From NCBI GenBank assembly GCA_963776225.1, contig CAVZLL010000004.1:62001-126000 (forward strand): DNA of 64,000 bases, in the 5' to 3' direction. Source of the stretch: Bog-756 sp963776225. Lineage in GTDB: Bacteria > Actinomycetota > Acidimicrobiia > Acidimicrobiales > RAAP-2. The notes under the pieces were generated by a model. It saw only the letters and a list, made by a program, of their open reading frames with translations. It was not told the DNA's origin and made no database searches. Made by a program: the position numbers and the translations under genes. Each line of letters begins with the position of its first letter. The first letter of the stretch is position 1. Below, in pieces: positions 53,935-62,083 of the stretch.

Positions 53935-55164
53935 ATGGGCATTCCAAGCGGTCGGATCACCATGGGGATGGGATTGGCATTGTGCCTTCTCGCCGGGGCC
54001 TTTGTGGGGTCTGTGCCTCCTGCCGGAGCCGTCGGAGCCACCGCCTCCGCCGTCGTCGCCGGAGGTTCTCACACCTGCGCTCGGCTCACGACGGGGAAGG
54101 TCGAGTGCTGGGGAGACAACCAGTACGGCGAGCTGGGCAACGGTACGAGAACGAATTCGGATAGGCCGGTGACCGACACCGGCCTATCCGGGGTCACCGC
54201 TGTCGCCACCGGGAGCGCTTACACCTGCGCTCGGCTCAGCACCGGGACGGTCGAGTGCTGGGGAGACAACCAATTCGGCCAGCTGGGGGACGGGACGACA
54301 ACCGGTCCTCAGGAGTGCGTATTTGGCGTGGATACGCAGGTGGCATGCAGCACCGTCCCGGTGGCTGTCACCGGCCTGTCCGGGGTAACCGCAATTGCCG
54401 CTGGAGGGGACCACACCTGTGCCCGGTTGAGCACGGGGACGGTCGAGTGCTGGGGAGAGAACCAGAGCGGTCAGCTAGGCAACGGATCGAGCACGGACTC
54501 GGATGTCCCGGTTGCAGTCACTGGCTTGCACGGTGTGACCGCCATCACCGCCGGGGGCTCGGACAGCTGTGCGCGGTTGATCATCGGGACGGCCAAGTGT
54601 TGGGGCGAGAATTTCGCCGGCGAGCTGGGCGATGGGACGACAACTGGACCCCAGCTCTGCAGCACACATAGCGTGCCCTGCAGCACCGTCGCCGTGACCG
54701 TCCCTGGTCTGGGTGGTGTCGCCTCGATGGCCGATGGGGGCTATCACACCTGCGCTCGGCTCAACACTGGGACGGTCAAGTGCTGGGGCAACAACCAGAT
54801 CGGCCAGCTGGGAAACGGAACGAAAACGAGTTCGGATGTTCCAGTGGCGGTGACCGACCTGACCGGGGTCACGGCCATCGCCGCCGGGGTTTGGCACAGC
54901 TGCGCAGTGCTCAGCAGCGCGACGGTCGACTGCTGGGGGCAGAACTACTACGGCCAACTGGGCGGCAGTCTCGCCTACTACTCGCTTGTCCCGGTGGTCG
55001 TCACTGGTCTGACCGGGGCCACGGCAATTACCGCCGGGGCCGGTCACACCTGCGCGCTGCTCAGCACGGGGAAGATCGAGTGCTGGGGAGACAACTCTTC
55101 CGGGCAGCTGGGCAACGGGTCCACCGCGATTTCGTATCATCCCGTACCCGTCGCTGGGCTGTAG
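53935..55164 (+). CDS. Secreted RCC1-repeat beta-propeller protein
   Basis: 409 residues with a Sec signal peptide (GLALCLLAGAFVGSVPPAGA). Seven RCC1-like repeats follow, each with HTCARLSTGTVECWGDNQ and GQLGNG-type ends, which should make one seven-bladed propeller. Each repeat has two cysteines positioned for a disulfide, fitting an extracellular protein. Two repeats carry an extra Cys-containing loop (near 125-142 and 235-248). Function is unknown. It lies between two IS110 elements. Confidence 0.88.
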   Translation: MGIPSGRITMGMGLALCLLAGAFVGSVPPAGAVGATASAVVAGGSHTCARLTTGKVECWGDNQYGELGNGTRTNSDRPVTDTGLSGVTAVATGSAYTCARLSTGTVECWGDNQFGQLGDGTTTGPQECVFGVDTQVACSTVPVAVTGLSGVTAIAAGGDHTCARLSTGTVECWGENQSGQLGNGSSTDSDVPVAVTGLHGVTAITAGGSDSCARLIIGTAKCWGENFAGELGDGTTTGPQLCSTHSVPCSTVAVTVPGLGGVASMADGGYHTCARLNTGTVKCWGNNQIGQLGNGTKTSSDVPVAVTDLTGVTAIAAGVWHSCAVLSSATVDCWGQNYYGQLGGSLAYYSLVPVVVTGLTGATAITAGAGHTCALLSTGKIECWGDNSSGQLGNGSTAISYHPVPVAGL

Positions 55165-55680
55165 TTGGCAGGAGTAGGAGATACGCCCCTCTGACCCGGT
55201 GATGATGATGTGGAACGGCCTGTCAACCTCCCGCGCGAAGGTCCTTTCCACTGCCTTGTGAGCGCGACGCACCAGAGGTGCGGCGCCTGACTGTTGCTGA
55301 GCAGTCGGAGGGGCCCCCGGGGTCAATACGCAGCGCCCGCAGCCCGAAGGGTGAGGACGAACGGTGTTGACCCCGGGGTGGAGGCTGCTACTCGGCTCCC
55401 CGTTGACAACGCGGTGGTGGCCGGGCAAGCCATCGACGACGCGCCGGAGCGCAGTGGATCGGAGAACCGCCACGATGATGTACGCGTGTCGAAATCGCAG
55501 TAAAGCCATTCGCAGGTAGGTGCCTCTGAATCAGGGCGCCCGTGACATCCTCACGAGGAGCGATGGTGGGCATAACACCGGCGAGGATCGGATCTGCTGC
55601 GGCGGTACTCCGGCGCGTCGTGGAGGGCTCGACCAGTCGCGGCGCCGATCGCACGCTGGTCGACGGGAAGGTCACGGTGC
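55165..55680. other. Non-coding stretch with 12-bp inverted repeat, next to second IS110
   Basis: 516 bp without a supported gene. CCCCGGGGTCAA (55315-55326) and its complement (55367-55378) enclose 40 nt. The part nearest the transposase (about 55515-55680) is probably inside the IS110 element. It contains GACCAG/CTGGTC pairing around GGCGCC at about 55635-55665. Confidence 0.4.
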
Positions 55681-56820
55681 TCAGACCTCGGCCACCATTT
55701 CGGCCCAGAGGAAGCCGGCGAGCTCTCGTGCAATGGCGGCGGCCACCACGGTGCGCACGTTCTTCTTGGCGGCCAGTTGTCGGAACCGCTTGGACAATCT
55801 GGCTTGTGCAGCCCACGAGCGGGCCACGGTCTCCGGCGACACGCCCTGTTGACGCTCTCTGATCCCGACACCGACGTTTGGACTGTGTTGGTAAGCCCAG
55901 GCCGCTTCGCAGAGCTGTCCCCGCAGGTGGGCATTCCCGGCCCTGGTGATCGAGCCCCGGCGCTGGGTCTCTCCGGTCGAGTTCTCCACGGGCACGAGGC
56001 CGGTGAAGCTCATGAAGGGTCTGGCCCTGGGGAACCGACGCCAGTCGAACACTTCGGCTGCCAGACACAGCGCACCGATTCTGGTCACGCCGCGGTAGGC
56101 AGCCAAGCGAGGCACCTGGTCACCGAAGGGCTCCGAGGTGCTCCAGGGCAGGAGGTCGGCCTCGACCGCCTCGAGAGCGGCGTCCCGCAGTTTCGTCGTG
56201 GCCAGGTAGTGGGAATAGGTGGCAGCGATGGCGGGGTCGTCGAAGGACAAGGTGGCCAGCCAACGGCGGTGTCGCTCGGTCCACGTTGACCCTCCCCGCC
56301 ACACCACACTGTGGCGAAGCAGGAACCCGCTCAGACGGTTGCGGGCCCGGGTGAGGTCCTGGACCATGTCGCCGCGGGTCCGGCACAGGTCGCGCACGCC
56401 CTCTTGAGCTGGCGTCGGGATGGTGACCGGGGTGAGCTCGCCGGCCCGATGCAGCCCAGCCAGCCGCCTGGCATCTCGACGGTCGGTCTTTACCCGATCG
56501 CCCGAACCCTTTGGGATGAGGGACGGAGCGACCACGTCGCAACGCACCCCCATCGAGGAGAGCTGACGCTGGAGGTCATAGCCGGTCGGGCCCGCTTCGT
56601 AGCAGGCCCAGATCCCCTTGGGGCGCCCGATCCGCTTGATCAGGCGACGGACCGAGTCCGTATCGTGGAAGATCTTGTCGACTTCGGCGACATCACGATC
56701 GGGTGGCAGCACCGCCACCGCGATCGAGTTTTTCGACACGTCCATCCCCAGATGGACGAACCCTCGGTGGGCAATACTGGACACGGCTGGCTCCTTCCTC
56801 CGTATGTCGGCTCCGTTCAC
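55681..56820 (-). CDS. IS110-family transposase (second, distinct element)
   Basis: 379 residues. DEDD residues lie in VHLGMDVSKNSIAVAV, ACYEAGPTGYDLQRQL and RVKTDRRDARRLAGLH. The C-terminal domain has VTRIGALCLAAEVFDWRRF and FTGLVPVENSTGETQRRGSI. Sequence differs clearly from the first element, so the two insertions are independent. No frameshift or internal stop is present. A near-palindrome at 56819-56849 (CCGCATACGTG ... CACGTATATGCGG) sits at its 5' end. Confidence 0.92.
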   Translation of the reverse strand: MNGADIRRKEPAVSSIAHRGFVHLGMDVSKNSIAVAVLPPDRDVAEVDKIFHDTDSVRRLIKRIGRPKGIWACYEAGPTGYDLQRQLSSMGVRCDVVAPSLIPKGSGDRVKTDRRDARRLAGLHRAGELTPVTIPTPAQEGVRDLCRTRGDMVQDLTRARNRLSGFLLRHSVVWRGGSTWTERHRRWLATLSFDDPAIAATYSHYLATTKLRDAALEAVEADLLPWSTSEPFGDQVPRLAAYRGVTRIGALCLAAEVFDWRRFPRARPFMSFTGLVPVENSTGETQRRGSITRAGNAHLRGQLCEAAWAYQHSPNVGVGIRERQQGVSPETVARSWAAQARLSKRFRQLAAKKNVRTVVAAAIARELAGFLWAEMVAEV

Positions 56821-56849
56821 CGCATACGTGAATGATCCACGTATATGCG
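56819..56849. repeat. Near-palindrome at the 5' side of second IS110
   Basis: CCGCATACGTG and CACGTATATGCGG pair except for a TA bulge and enclose AATGATC. It may be a terminal hairpin or a transposase promoter/operator. Confidence 0.4.
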
Positions 56850-56995
56850 GATGCCGGAGGAGCCGGCCGTTCCATACTGAATCGGGGGCACCTTGGCCTG
56901 GGGTTTGGGAACGGTCCCTCCGAGAGCCGGGACTATGTACGCAGGATTCGAGCCGGGACTACCGTTGTGACAGCCGCGAGACCCAGGGGGCTTAG

Positions 56996-58153
56996 ATGTC
57001 CACAGAGCGGAAGTTCGGCACGATCCTTGCTGCGATTGCTATCGCAGCATCACTACTGGCAAGCATTGTGTTAGCAGCTCCCGCTGGGGGCACCACAACC
57101 TGGTCGATCAAATCCAGTCCACGCAACGGGCTGCTCAACGGAGTGGCCTGTGTGTCTTCGTCGTTCTGTATGGCCGTCGGCGGCTTCAGTGCTCGGTCAC
57201 AGATGCTCCCGAGCCTCATCCTAACGGACACCTGGAACGGAAGCACATGGAGCGCTGACGAGAGCAGCGACGTTGCGGCGGTCCTGACGGCAGTGTCGTG
57301 CGTGTCCACCGTTGCGTGCACGGCTGTTGGCTATAGCGTAACGAACGACGGATCCGGCAATGTGTACGACGGCGTGATCGAATCCTGGAACGGGAGCGGC
57401 TGGTCGAGCCCCCTCTGGTTTCCCAATGACCAGTTCAACGGGGTCAGCTGCGTTGGTACGTCGTTCTGTAAGGCGGTCGCCGGCACACGTGCAGCTGATT
57501 TTCTGGGCTGCGGCCCGGGTTGTGGCAGCAACAGTGCGATCGAATCCTGGGATGGGACAACCTGGACTGCCGATACGACCCCGAGTCTCAATGCCAGCTT
57601 TTCGGGAGTGAAGTGCGTCTCGATCGTTTCCTGTAAGACCGTCGGTGCATACGGCGTTGGCAGGCACTACCCACATGGGCTGGTCGAGTCCTGGAACGGG
57701 AGCACATGGTCCCTTGTCGCCAGTCCTTCGGTGGGGCAGGAGGGAAACACTCTCCAGGGCGTGGCCTGCCAGTCGGCCACACAATGCAAGGCTGTCGGAT
57801 ACTTGGTCGAGGGAACGGGCACTGACCAGACATTGGCCGAGTCGTGGAACGGAACGACGTGGTCGGTCAAGCCCACCGCCAATATGACGGATAGCGCACT
57901 CCTTTCTTCGGTGACGTGCCCCGGTGTGAACTCATGCACAGCGGTCGGTGCTTATAACCGCACAGGAGTGGACAAGAACCTCATTGAATCCTGGAACGGA
58001 GCGAAGTGGTCAGTTGTGTCGGGTCCACTGGGGACCGGGCTGACCAATCTGAACAGTGTGTCCTGCAAGTCCAGCTTCTGTGTTGCCGTGGGGCAGCAGG
58101 CTCGCAATAGTGAGATTTCGCCCATTGGCAACACATTTATCGAGGCGACCTGA
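56996..58153 (+). CDS. Secreted seven-repeat propeller-like protein (SWNG repeats)
   Basis: 385 residues with a Sec signal (FGTILAAIAIAASLLASIVL). Seven repeats follow with the pattern VSCVSTVACTAVG ... IESWNGSGWS; the paired cysteines suggest one disulfide per blade. Such repeats are found in secreted actinobacterial proteins and probably form a beta propeller. No catalytic motif is seen. It is unrelated in sequence to the RCC1-repeat neighbour but has the same blade number and disulfide layout. Confidence 0.8.
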   Translation: MSTERKFGTILAAIAIAASLLASIVLAAPAGGTTTWSIKSSPRNGLLNGVACVSSSFCMAVGGFSARSQMLPSLILTDTWNGSTWSADESSDVAAVLTAVSCVSTVACTAVGYSVTNDGSGNVYDGVIESWNGSGWSSPLWFPNDQFNGVSCVGTSFCKAVAGTRAADFLGCGPGCGSNSAIESWDGTTWTADTTPSLNASFSGVKCVSIVSCKTVGAYGVGRHYPHGLVESWNGSTWSLVASPSVGQEGNTLQGVACQSATQCKAVGYLVEGTGTDQTLAESWNGTTWSVKPTANMTDSALLSSVTCPGVNSCTAVGAYNRTGVDKNLIESWNGAKWSVVSGPLGTGLTNLNSVSCKSSFCVAVGQQARNSEISPIGNTFIEAT

Positions 58154-58216
58154 CAGTTCGGTGGTCAGCCCGCCACCCTGTGACGGGTATGGCGGTCAGT
58201 TATCCCTTATCGGCAT

Positions 58217-58852
58217 GTGACCCTTTGGCTGGCAATTGGAATTCCGGTGGCGATCGCCATTGCCGGCGTCCTTCTGCGGCCCGTACGACGTTGGGTCGTC
58301 TCGATGTGGCACGCGATCCGCCAGAGGCCCTACAGCGAGCTGCGCGCCGTCGAGACAGGTGTTGCTCAATCATTCTGGGAATCGGCTCCGCAGGGAAACG
58401 GGAGTCATCGCCTCATTTGGAGAGCTCGGCTTCAGGTAACTAACGACGGCAATCGAGTGAACGCACCGGTGAACGGCACTGTAAGAAGCTGCAGGATGGG
58501 AGGATCGCTCCTCACCCGGCGCAGATTCTCGGCCCGGTTTGTCCCACAGCTCGAGCAGTGGATAGGAGGGCACGAGCGTGACGCATGATGCGTCACCGTC
58601 GAAGAGCTGAAGGCCGACGAGTCGGGCCAGGCCCACTTCATCGCCTTCACGGAGGAACTACCTCCAATAGCCAAGCCACACACTGGAAAGATGCGCTGCC
58701 GAATCACGCTGGAGGATCGGTTCCGACATAAGCAGCACTGCTTCGTCACATTCGCCGAGATCCCCAAAGCTCCGTCCCCTTCGACCGATACTTCGACGAC
58801 GCCGGGAGACGAGAGCCCGACCGCCCCTGAAGATCGGGAAGGAAGCACCTGA
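58217..58852 (+). pseudogene. Membrane-anchored hypothetical, interrupted by an in-frame stop
   Basis: The frame starts with a membrane helix (LWLAIGIPVAIAIAGVLL) and continues through RLIWRARLQVTNDGNRVN. A TGA at 58586-58588 interrupts it, and the same frame continues VEELKADESGQAHFIAFTEE and KMRCRITLEDRFRHKQHCFV to 58852. The parts read as one extracytoplasmic beta domain, so the stop is probably a mutation. An extra frameshift in the middle cannot be excluded. Confidence 0.5.
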
Positions 58853-59207
58853 CTTTGCAACCATCATTGCAACCCAACCGGCCAATACAGCCCGTCATCG
58901 GCCGTCAGCGCAGGTGGAATCGACCTACGGGAAAGTAGACCTGAGCAGACTGAACTTCAGTAAACGTCACCGGGCGTCAGCGACGAAAGGACACCCCCAG
59001 TCAAACGCGCTACCAAGCTGCGCCACAGCCCGTCCGACCGTTGCCCTGTTCAGGGCCCTCAGCCGAGGAACCCTCACCCTAGCGCAACCCACCTGTGCCT
59101 CAGTTTGCAAACGCCGGACGCAATGTCCAAGTGTAGGAAACCACTCACCTGCGCTCGGTAAAGCAGACGCGGAGTGCTGAGGCAGGGAGAAAGGGGAGGA
59201 CTGGACC
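58853..59207. other. Island right end and gap
   Basis: 355 bp. Holds TGCAACC-type motifs (58857-58878), the tRNA 5' fragment (58994-59033) and about 65 bp resembling the region upstream of the intact tRNA. No gene is seen. Confidence 0.45.
58994..59033 (-). pseudogene. tRNA-Pro 5'-half fragment (right end of island)
   Basis: The minus strand reads CGGGCTGTGGCGCAGC, then TTGGTAGCGCG, TTTGA and CTGGGGG, the 5' half of a tRNA-Pro(GGG). It differs from the intact gene at two positions, one a missing base in the D loop. It stops in the anticodon loop, where the left-end 3' fragment begins. Confidence 0.75.
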
Positions 59208-59714
59208 ATGACAGAGGAAAGCAAGCCGGTCGAAGTGTCACGCAGAATCGAAGCACCCGCATCCCTCATCTTCAAGATCCTGGCGAATCCGCGACGTCAC
59301 ATGGATTTCGACGGATCGGGCATGCTCCGGGGCGTCGTCTTCGACCGTCCCATCTCCGACGTGGGCGACACCTTCACCATGAAGATGCATCGGCTCGGAG
59401 ACGACTACCTCATGCTCAACCATGTGGTGGAGTTCGAGCCAGATCGGCGCATATTTTGGGAACCGGCTCCCGGAGACCCTTCTCGGGCTGAGGGTGATGA
59501 TCCATCCAAGGTCGGCGTTCCTGCGGGCTACCGCTGGGGCTACATCCTCGCTCCAGACGGTGACGACGCGACCCTCGTCACCGAGGTCTTTGACCACGGT
59601 CCCCTGCCGGCGGATCTCTTACGCGATGGTGGGGCGTGGATCAACGGGACCAATTCGCTGGTTGAGTCCATGAGGGCCAGCCTGGAGAGGCTCGAGCGGA
59701 TCAGTACCGGGTAG
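59208..59714 (+). CDS. SRPBCC-family protein
   Basis: 168 residues of the START/Bet v1-like fold: VEVSRRIEAPASLIFKILANP at the start, VGDTFTMKMHRLGDDYLM in the middle, and a long C-terminal helix (LVESMRASLERLERI). Such proteins bind hydrophobic ligands or act as cyclases; the ligand is unknown. The ATG at 59208 follows AGGGGAGGA closely. Confidence 0.87.
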   Translation: MTEESKPVEVSRRIEAPASLIFKILANPRRHMDFDGSGMLRGVVFDRPISDVGDTFTMKMHRLGDDYLMLNHVVEFEPDRRIFWEPAPGDPSRAEGDDPSKVGVPAGYRWGYILAPDGDDATLVTEVFDHGPLPADLLRDGGAWINGTNSLVESMRASLERLERISTG

Positions 59715-59784
59715 GACGCTCTGCCGAGCGTATCCATGAATCGGTCGTTAGAGCGTTTCGAGTAGGCACGCCTCACGCGGTGAG

Positions 59785-60097
59785 TCAGGGCTCCTCGACC
59801 TTTGAGATGACATATCGCATGACGTCCGCGGACTGAATCGGCGGCGAATCCGTCGATGGCTGTCCTGCACCACGGAAGGCCAACAGTTGGTCCTCTCGTT
59901 CCCAGCGCTCGAAAATGTCGATTCGACTGGGGTCGATCGGATCGGCCGCCTGCACGAAGTCAAGGCAACCAGTTGCTTCACGGGCTCGAACAACCACGTC
60001 CGCATTCGCGGCAAGAAAACGATGCCCGGTCGGCCGGGTCCACGATCACGCTGCCCGCAATGATCAACACAAGCGCATCGTAGGCACGTGATCCCAT
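59785..60097 (-). pseudogene. Antibiotic biosynthesis monooxygenase-like protein, one frameshift
   Basis: A small dimeric ferredoxin-like fold related to quinol monooxygenases. From ATG 60097 the frame reads ALVLIIAGSVIVDPADRASF. One extra T in a TTTT run near 60014-60017 shifts the frame. The next frame gives LAANADVVVRAREATGCLDF and SRIDIFERWEREDQLLAF, typical of the family. Repaired length is about 103 residues. The homopolymer context suggests sequencing error. Confidence 0.65.
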
Positions 60098-60151
60098 CGA
60101 TTCCAGATCGTCCTCAAAATGCCCCCTACGACCATGTCCTGACGACCCTCG

Positions 60152-60706
60152 TCAGGAGCGCACAATCGGAACTGAGGAAAGGCGCGTTTCAATCATCGGT
60201 TGGGCGTCTATGGACGGCTTAGCCAGCGGTTCGTAGGTTTCCGGGCGCCACTCATAGGTGACCACGGTCCCAAATGCGACGTCTTCGAGACCCCGATTTC
60301 GGCGGTTCACCAAGGCCAGTAGAAGCGCTGGGAAGAATGAGGCGCAGAGGAGCGCACGAAACAGCGCCCGCAAGAACCGAAGGGAACTCCCATCCGAACG
60401 AACGACTCGTAAGCCCATCATCTGCTTACCGAGTGTGCGCCCGGTGGACCACCAACCAGCTGTCAAGTAGACAACGAGAAGGACCCACAACAACAGTTCA
60501 TTCAACCAATGCGCGGGAGCCGTGACCGAAATCGACTTCGAAAAGAAGAGACCCCATGCGATACTTACCATGACGACTCCGACGACATAGATGCAAAGAA
60601 CGAGAAGGACGTCAGTCCCGCTCGCCACTGCCCGAGAAACGAAGCCAGCCCGAAGGCCCTGGAGCTGCTGCGCTCGCTCACTGCGGAACTCGCGATGCCG
60701 ACTCAC
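60152..60706 (-). CDS. RDD-family membrane protein
   Basis: 184 residues from GTG 60706. RDD features are the Arg in GFVSRAVASGTDVLLVLC, the Asp in the first helix, and GRTLGKQMMGLRVVRSDG after the second helix. Three hydrophobic segments are seen. RDD proteins may transport ions or solutes; this one is uncharacterised. The start overlaps the previous gene's stop (GTGA), so the two are coupled. Confidence 0.85.
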   Translation of the reverse strand: MSRHREFRSERAQQLQGLRAGFVSRAVASGTDVLLVLCIYVVGVVMVSIAWGLFFSKSISVTAPAHWLNELLLWVLLVVYLTAGWWSTGRTLGKQMMGLRVVRSDGSSLRFLRALFRALLCASFFPALLLALVNRRNRGLEDVAFGTVVTYEWRPETYEPLAKPSIDAQPMIETRLSSVPIVRS

Positions 60707-61401
60707 GGGATGACCTCGGGTTTCGTGCTCTCCGGTCGAGCAAGGCCATTCCACCGGACCGCCAAGTCACGCGGCTCCTTGCGCCGAAGGATCCTGTCGA
60801 CCAGTCGGGCACTCCACAAGTCCATGGCCATGAGCCCGGCACGACCAGCGTCGAGTGTTTCCGCGCCCAGTCCGGTCGTGGACTCACGGATGACGCCCGC
60901 AAGGTCGATCTCGTCGATCACGCCTGGCAGATCGACTCTGGCCACAACCTTGTTGATCGGCACGTGATCGATCAACTGCTCCATGTCCAGCATGTCGACA
61001 GCTCCGACGACGATCCGATTGAACACGGACTCCGCAGCTTCGGCCACGGTGTCTCGAGTCTCCCGTTCGCTCCAGTGGGCCTCGTCCTGACGCCGCCGGA
61101 GGTGGCGGTCAACCGCGTCAAGAGGGCCTTCAGCAATCGACGCGGGTACGACGACTTTCGCGATCCTCACGGATCTGCTGGTGATCTCGACAGCCGCGAG
61201 GGTCGCTGCACTGATGCCCACTTTGGCCGTCCCCGCGATGAGGTCGACGATCCGCGAACCCGCATGCAACGTAGACCCCTGCAGTCCTGACGCGACTCGC
61301 CTTGTCGGCACTTGGGGAACGGCCCCATCCGGAGTCAGCGCGCTCGGTGTCTGCACTGGCTCAGCGGACTCAGGCACGACGTATTGATCCATTTCATCCA
61401 T
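60703..61401 (-). CDS. Hypothetical partner of the RDD protein
   Basis: 232 residues from ATG 61401. The central part is amphipathic and alanine-rich (GTAKVGISAATLAAVEITSR). The C-terminal half has VFNRIVVGAVDMLDMEQLIDHV, then IDLAGVIRESTTGLGAETLD and ARLVDRILRRK. The latter segments are seen in actinobacterial proteins fused to or beside RDD domains. No function is known. Confidence 0.65.
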   Translation of the reverse strand: MDEMDQYVVPESAEPVQTPSALTPDGAVPQVPTRRVASGLQGSTLHAGSRIVDLIAGTAKVGISAATLAAVEITSRSVRIAKVVVPASIAEGPLDAVDRHLRRRQDEAHWSERETRDTVAEAAESVFNRIVVGAVDMLDMEQLIDHVPINKVVARVDLPGVIDEIDLAGVIRESTTGLGAETLDAGRAGLMAMDLWSARLVDRILRRKEPRDLAVRWNGLARPESTKPEVIP

Positions 61402-61600
61402 CAGGAGGTGCGTGGCTCCACCGCCATCGACGATGGGACACCGGTCGTCCGGCGTGGGTGTGGTTGCCCTCCTTCTCCCAGGTGACCATCTCGGCGCCGG
61501 AGCGTTGCGGAGATCCAATGAAGATGCCCACCTACCCAGGTTAGACCCCTGATCAGCGCATCAGCGCCCAGCAGCAGCTCCGGGCCGGCCGTCTACTCCG
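61402..61600. other. Short gap
   Basis: About 200 bp upstream of the RDD partner gene. The minus-strand frame of that gene stays open to 61518, so a longer N-terminus is possible. Nothing else was recognised. Confidence 0.25.
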
Positions 61601-61626
61601 CCGTTCTCCACCCCAGGAGCGCAACG

Positions 61627-62023
61627 GTGACCTACACCTCGCTCTTCCCTGACGACGCCACCGCCGAATCCGCCAACACCGGTCAGCCGACGACGCTGGC
61701 CCTCACCGACCCGGACTCGAACACCGTCGTGCCCGAAAGCAGCCCCCGCTTCTCCGGCGATTTCATGGTCGACAGCCAAGGGGGTCTGCAGCAGATCTAC
61801 GTGAGCAAAGAGTTTCTGGTTCGTTGGGCCGGGGTCCCTCACCCAATCGGTCGACGACACTGCGTTCGCGACGACCCGAATCGGACACCTCATGGTGACC
61901 GACTCCACCAACAAACGTCGTGACAACGGAACAGTCAGCGCGGTGCCGACGGCAGGTGCTGCGCTCGTTCCACACGGGATGCTCTTCCTCGGCCGACACG
62001 TGGCCGCCGAACGGAGGGGCTGA
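61627..62023 (+). pseudogene. Decayed fragment of a secreted-type protein
   Basis: Reading frames LALTDPDSNTVVPESSPRFS with GDFMVDSQGGLQQIYVS, then in another frame LTQSVDDTAFATTRIGHLMV followed by TDSTNKRRDNG, look like pieces of one beta-rich protein. A frame change near 61830-61840 and a missing N-terminus mark it as broken. I cannot name the family. Confidence 0.4.
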
Positions 62024-62083
62024 CTCTGTCCGATCCCTGCCCGATAGCCCCAGCAGGCCGTTTCTCCCGGTCTTCCGGTCGAG

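Larger units (their letters stand above)
44471..59033. mobile_element. Composite genomic island inserted in tRNA-Pro
   Basis: Bounded by a 3' tRNA-Pro fragment (44471-44511) and a degenerate 5' tRNA-Pro fragment (58994-59033), with an intact tRNA-Pro at 51445-51519 inside. The fragments share eight bases at the anticodon (ACCCCCAG). The left arm (7.0 kb) and right arm (7.5 kb) may be two elements. GC content is visibly lower than the flanks, and three insertion sequences and several secreted repeat proteins are present. No integrase was found. Confidence 0.65.

Noticed and set aside
58994..59033. A functional tRNA-Pro at the right end of the island
   Set aside because: The 3' half is missing and the D loop has lost a base.
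44471..59033. A phage or integrative element with its own integrase, or a defence island
   Set aside because: No tyrosine or serine integrase, phage structural gene, or recognised defence gene is visible; only IS transposases are present.
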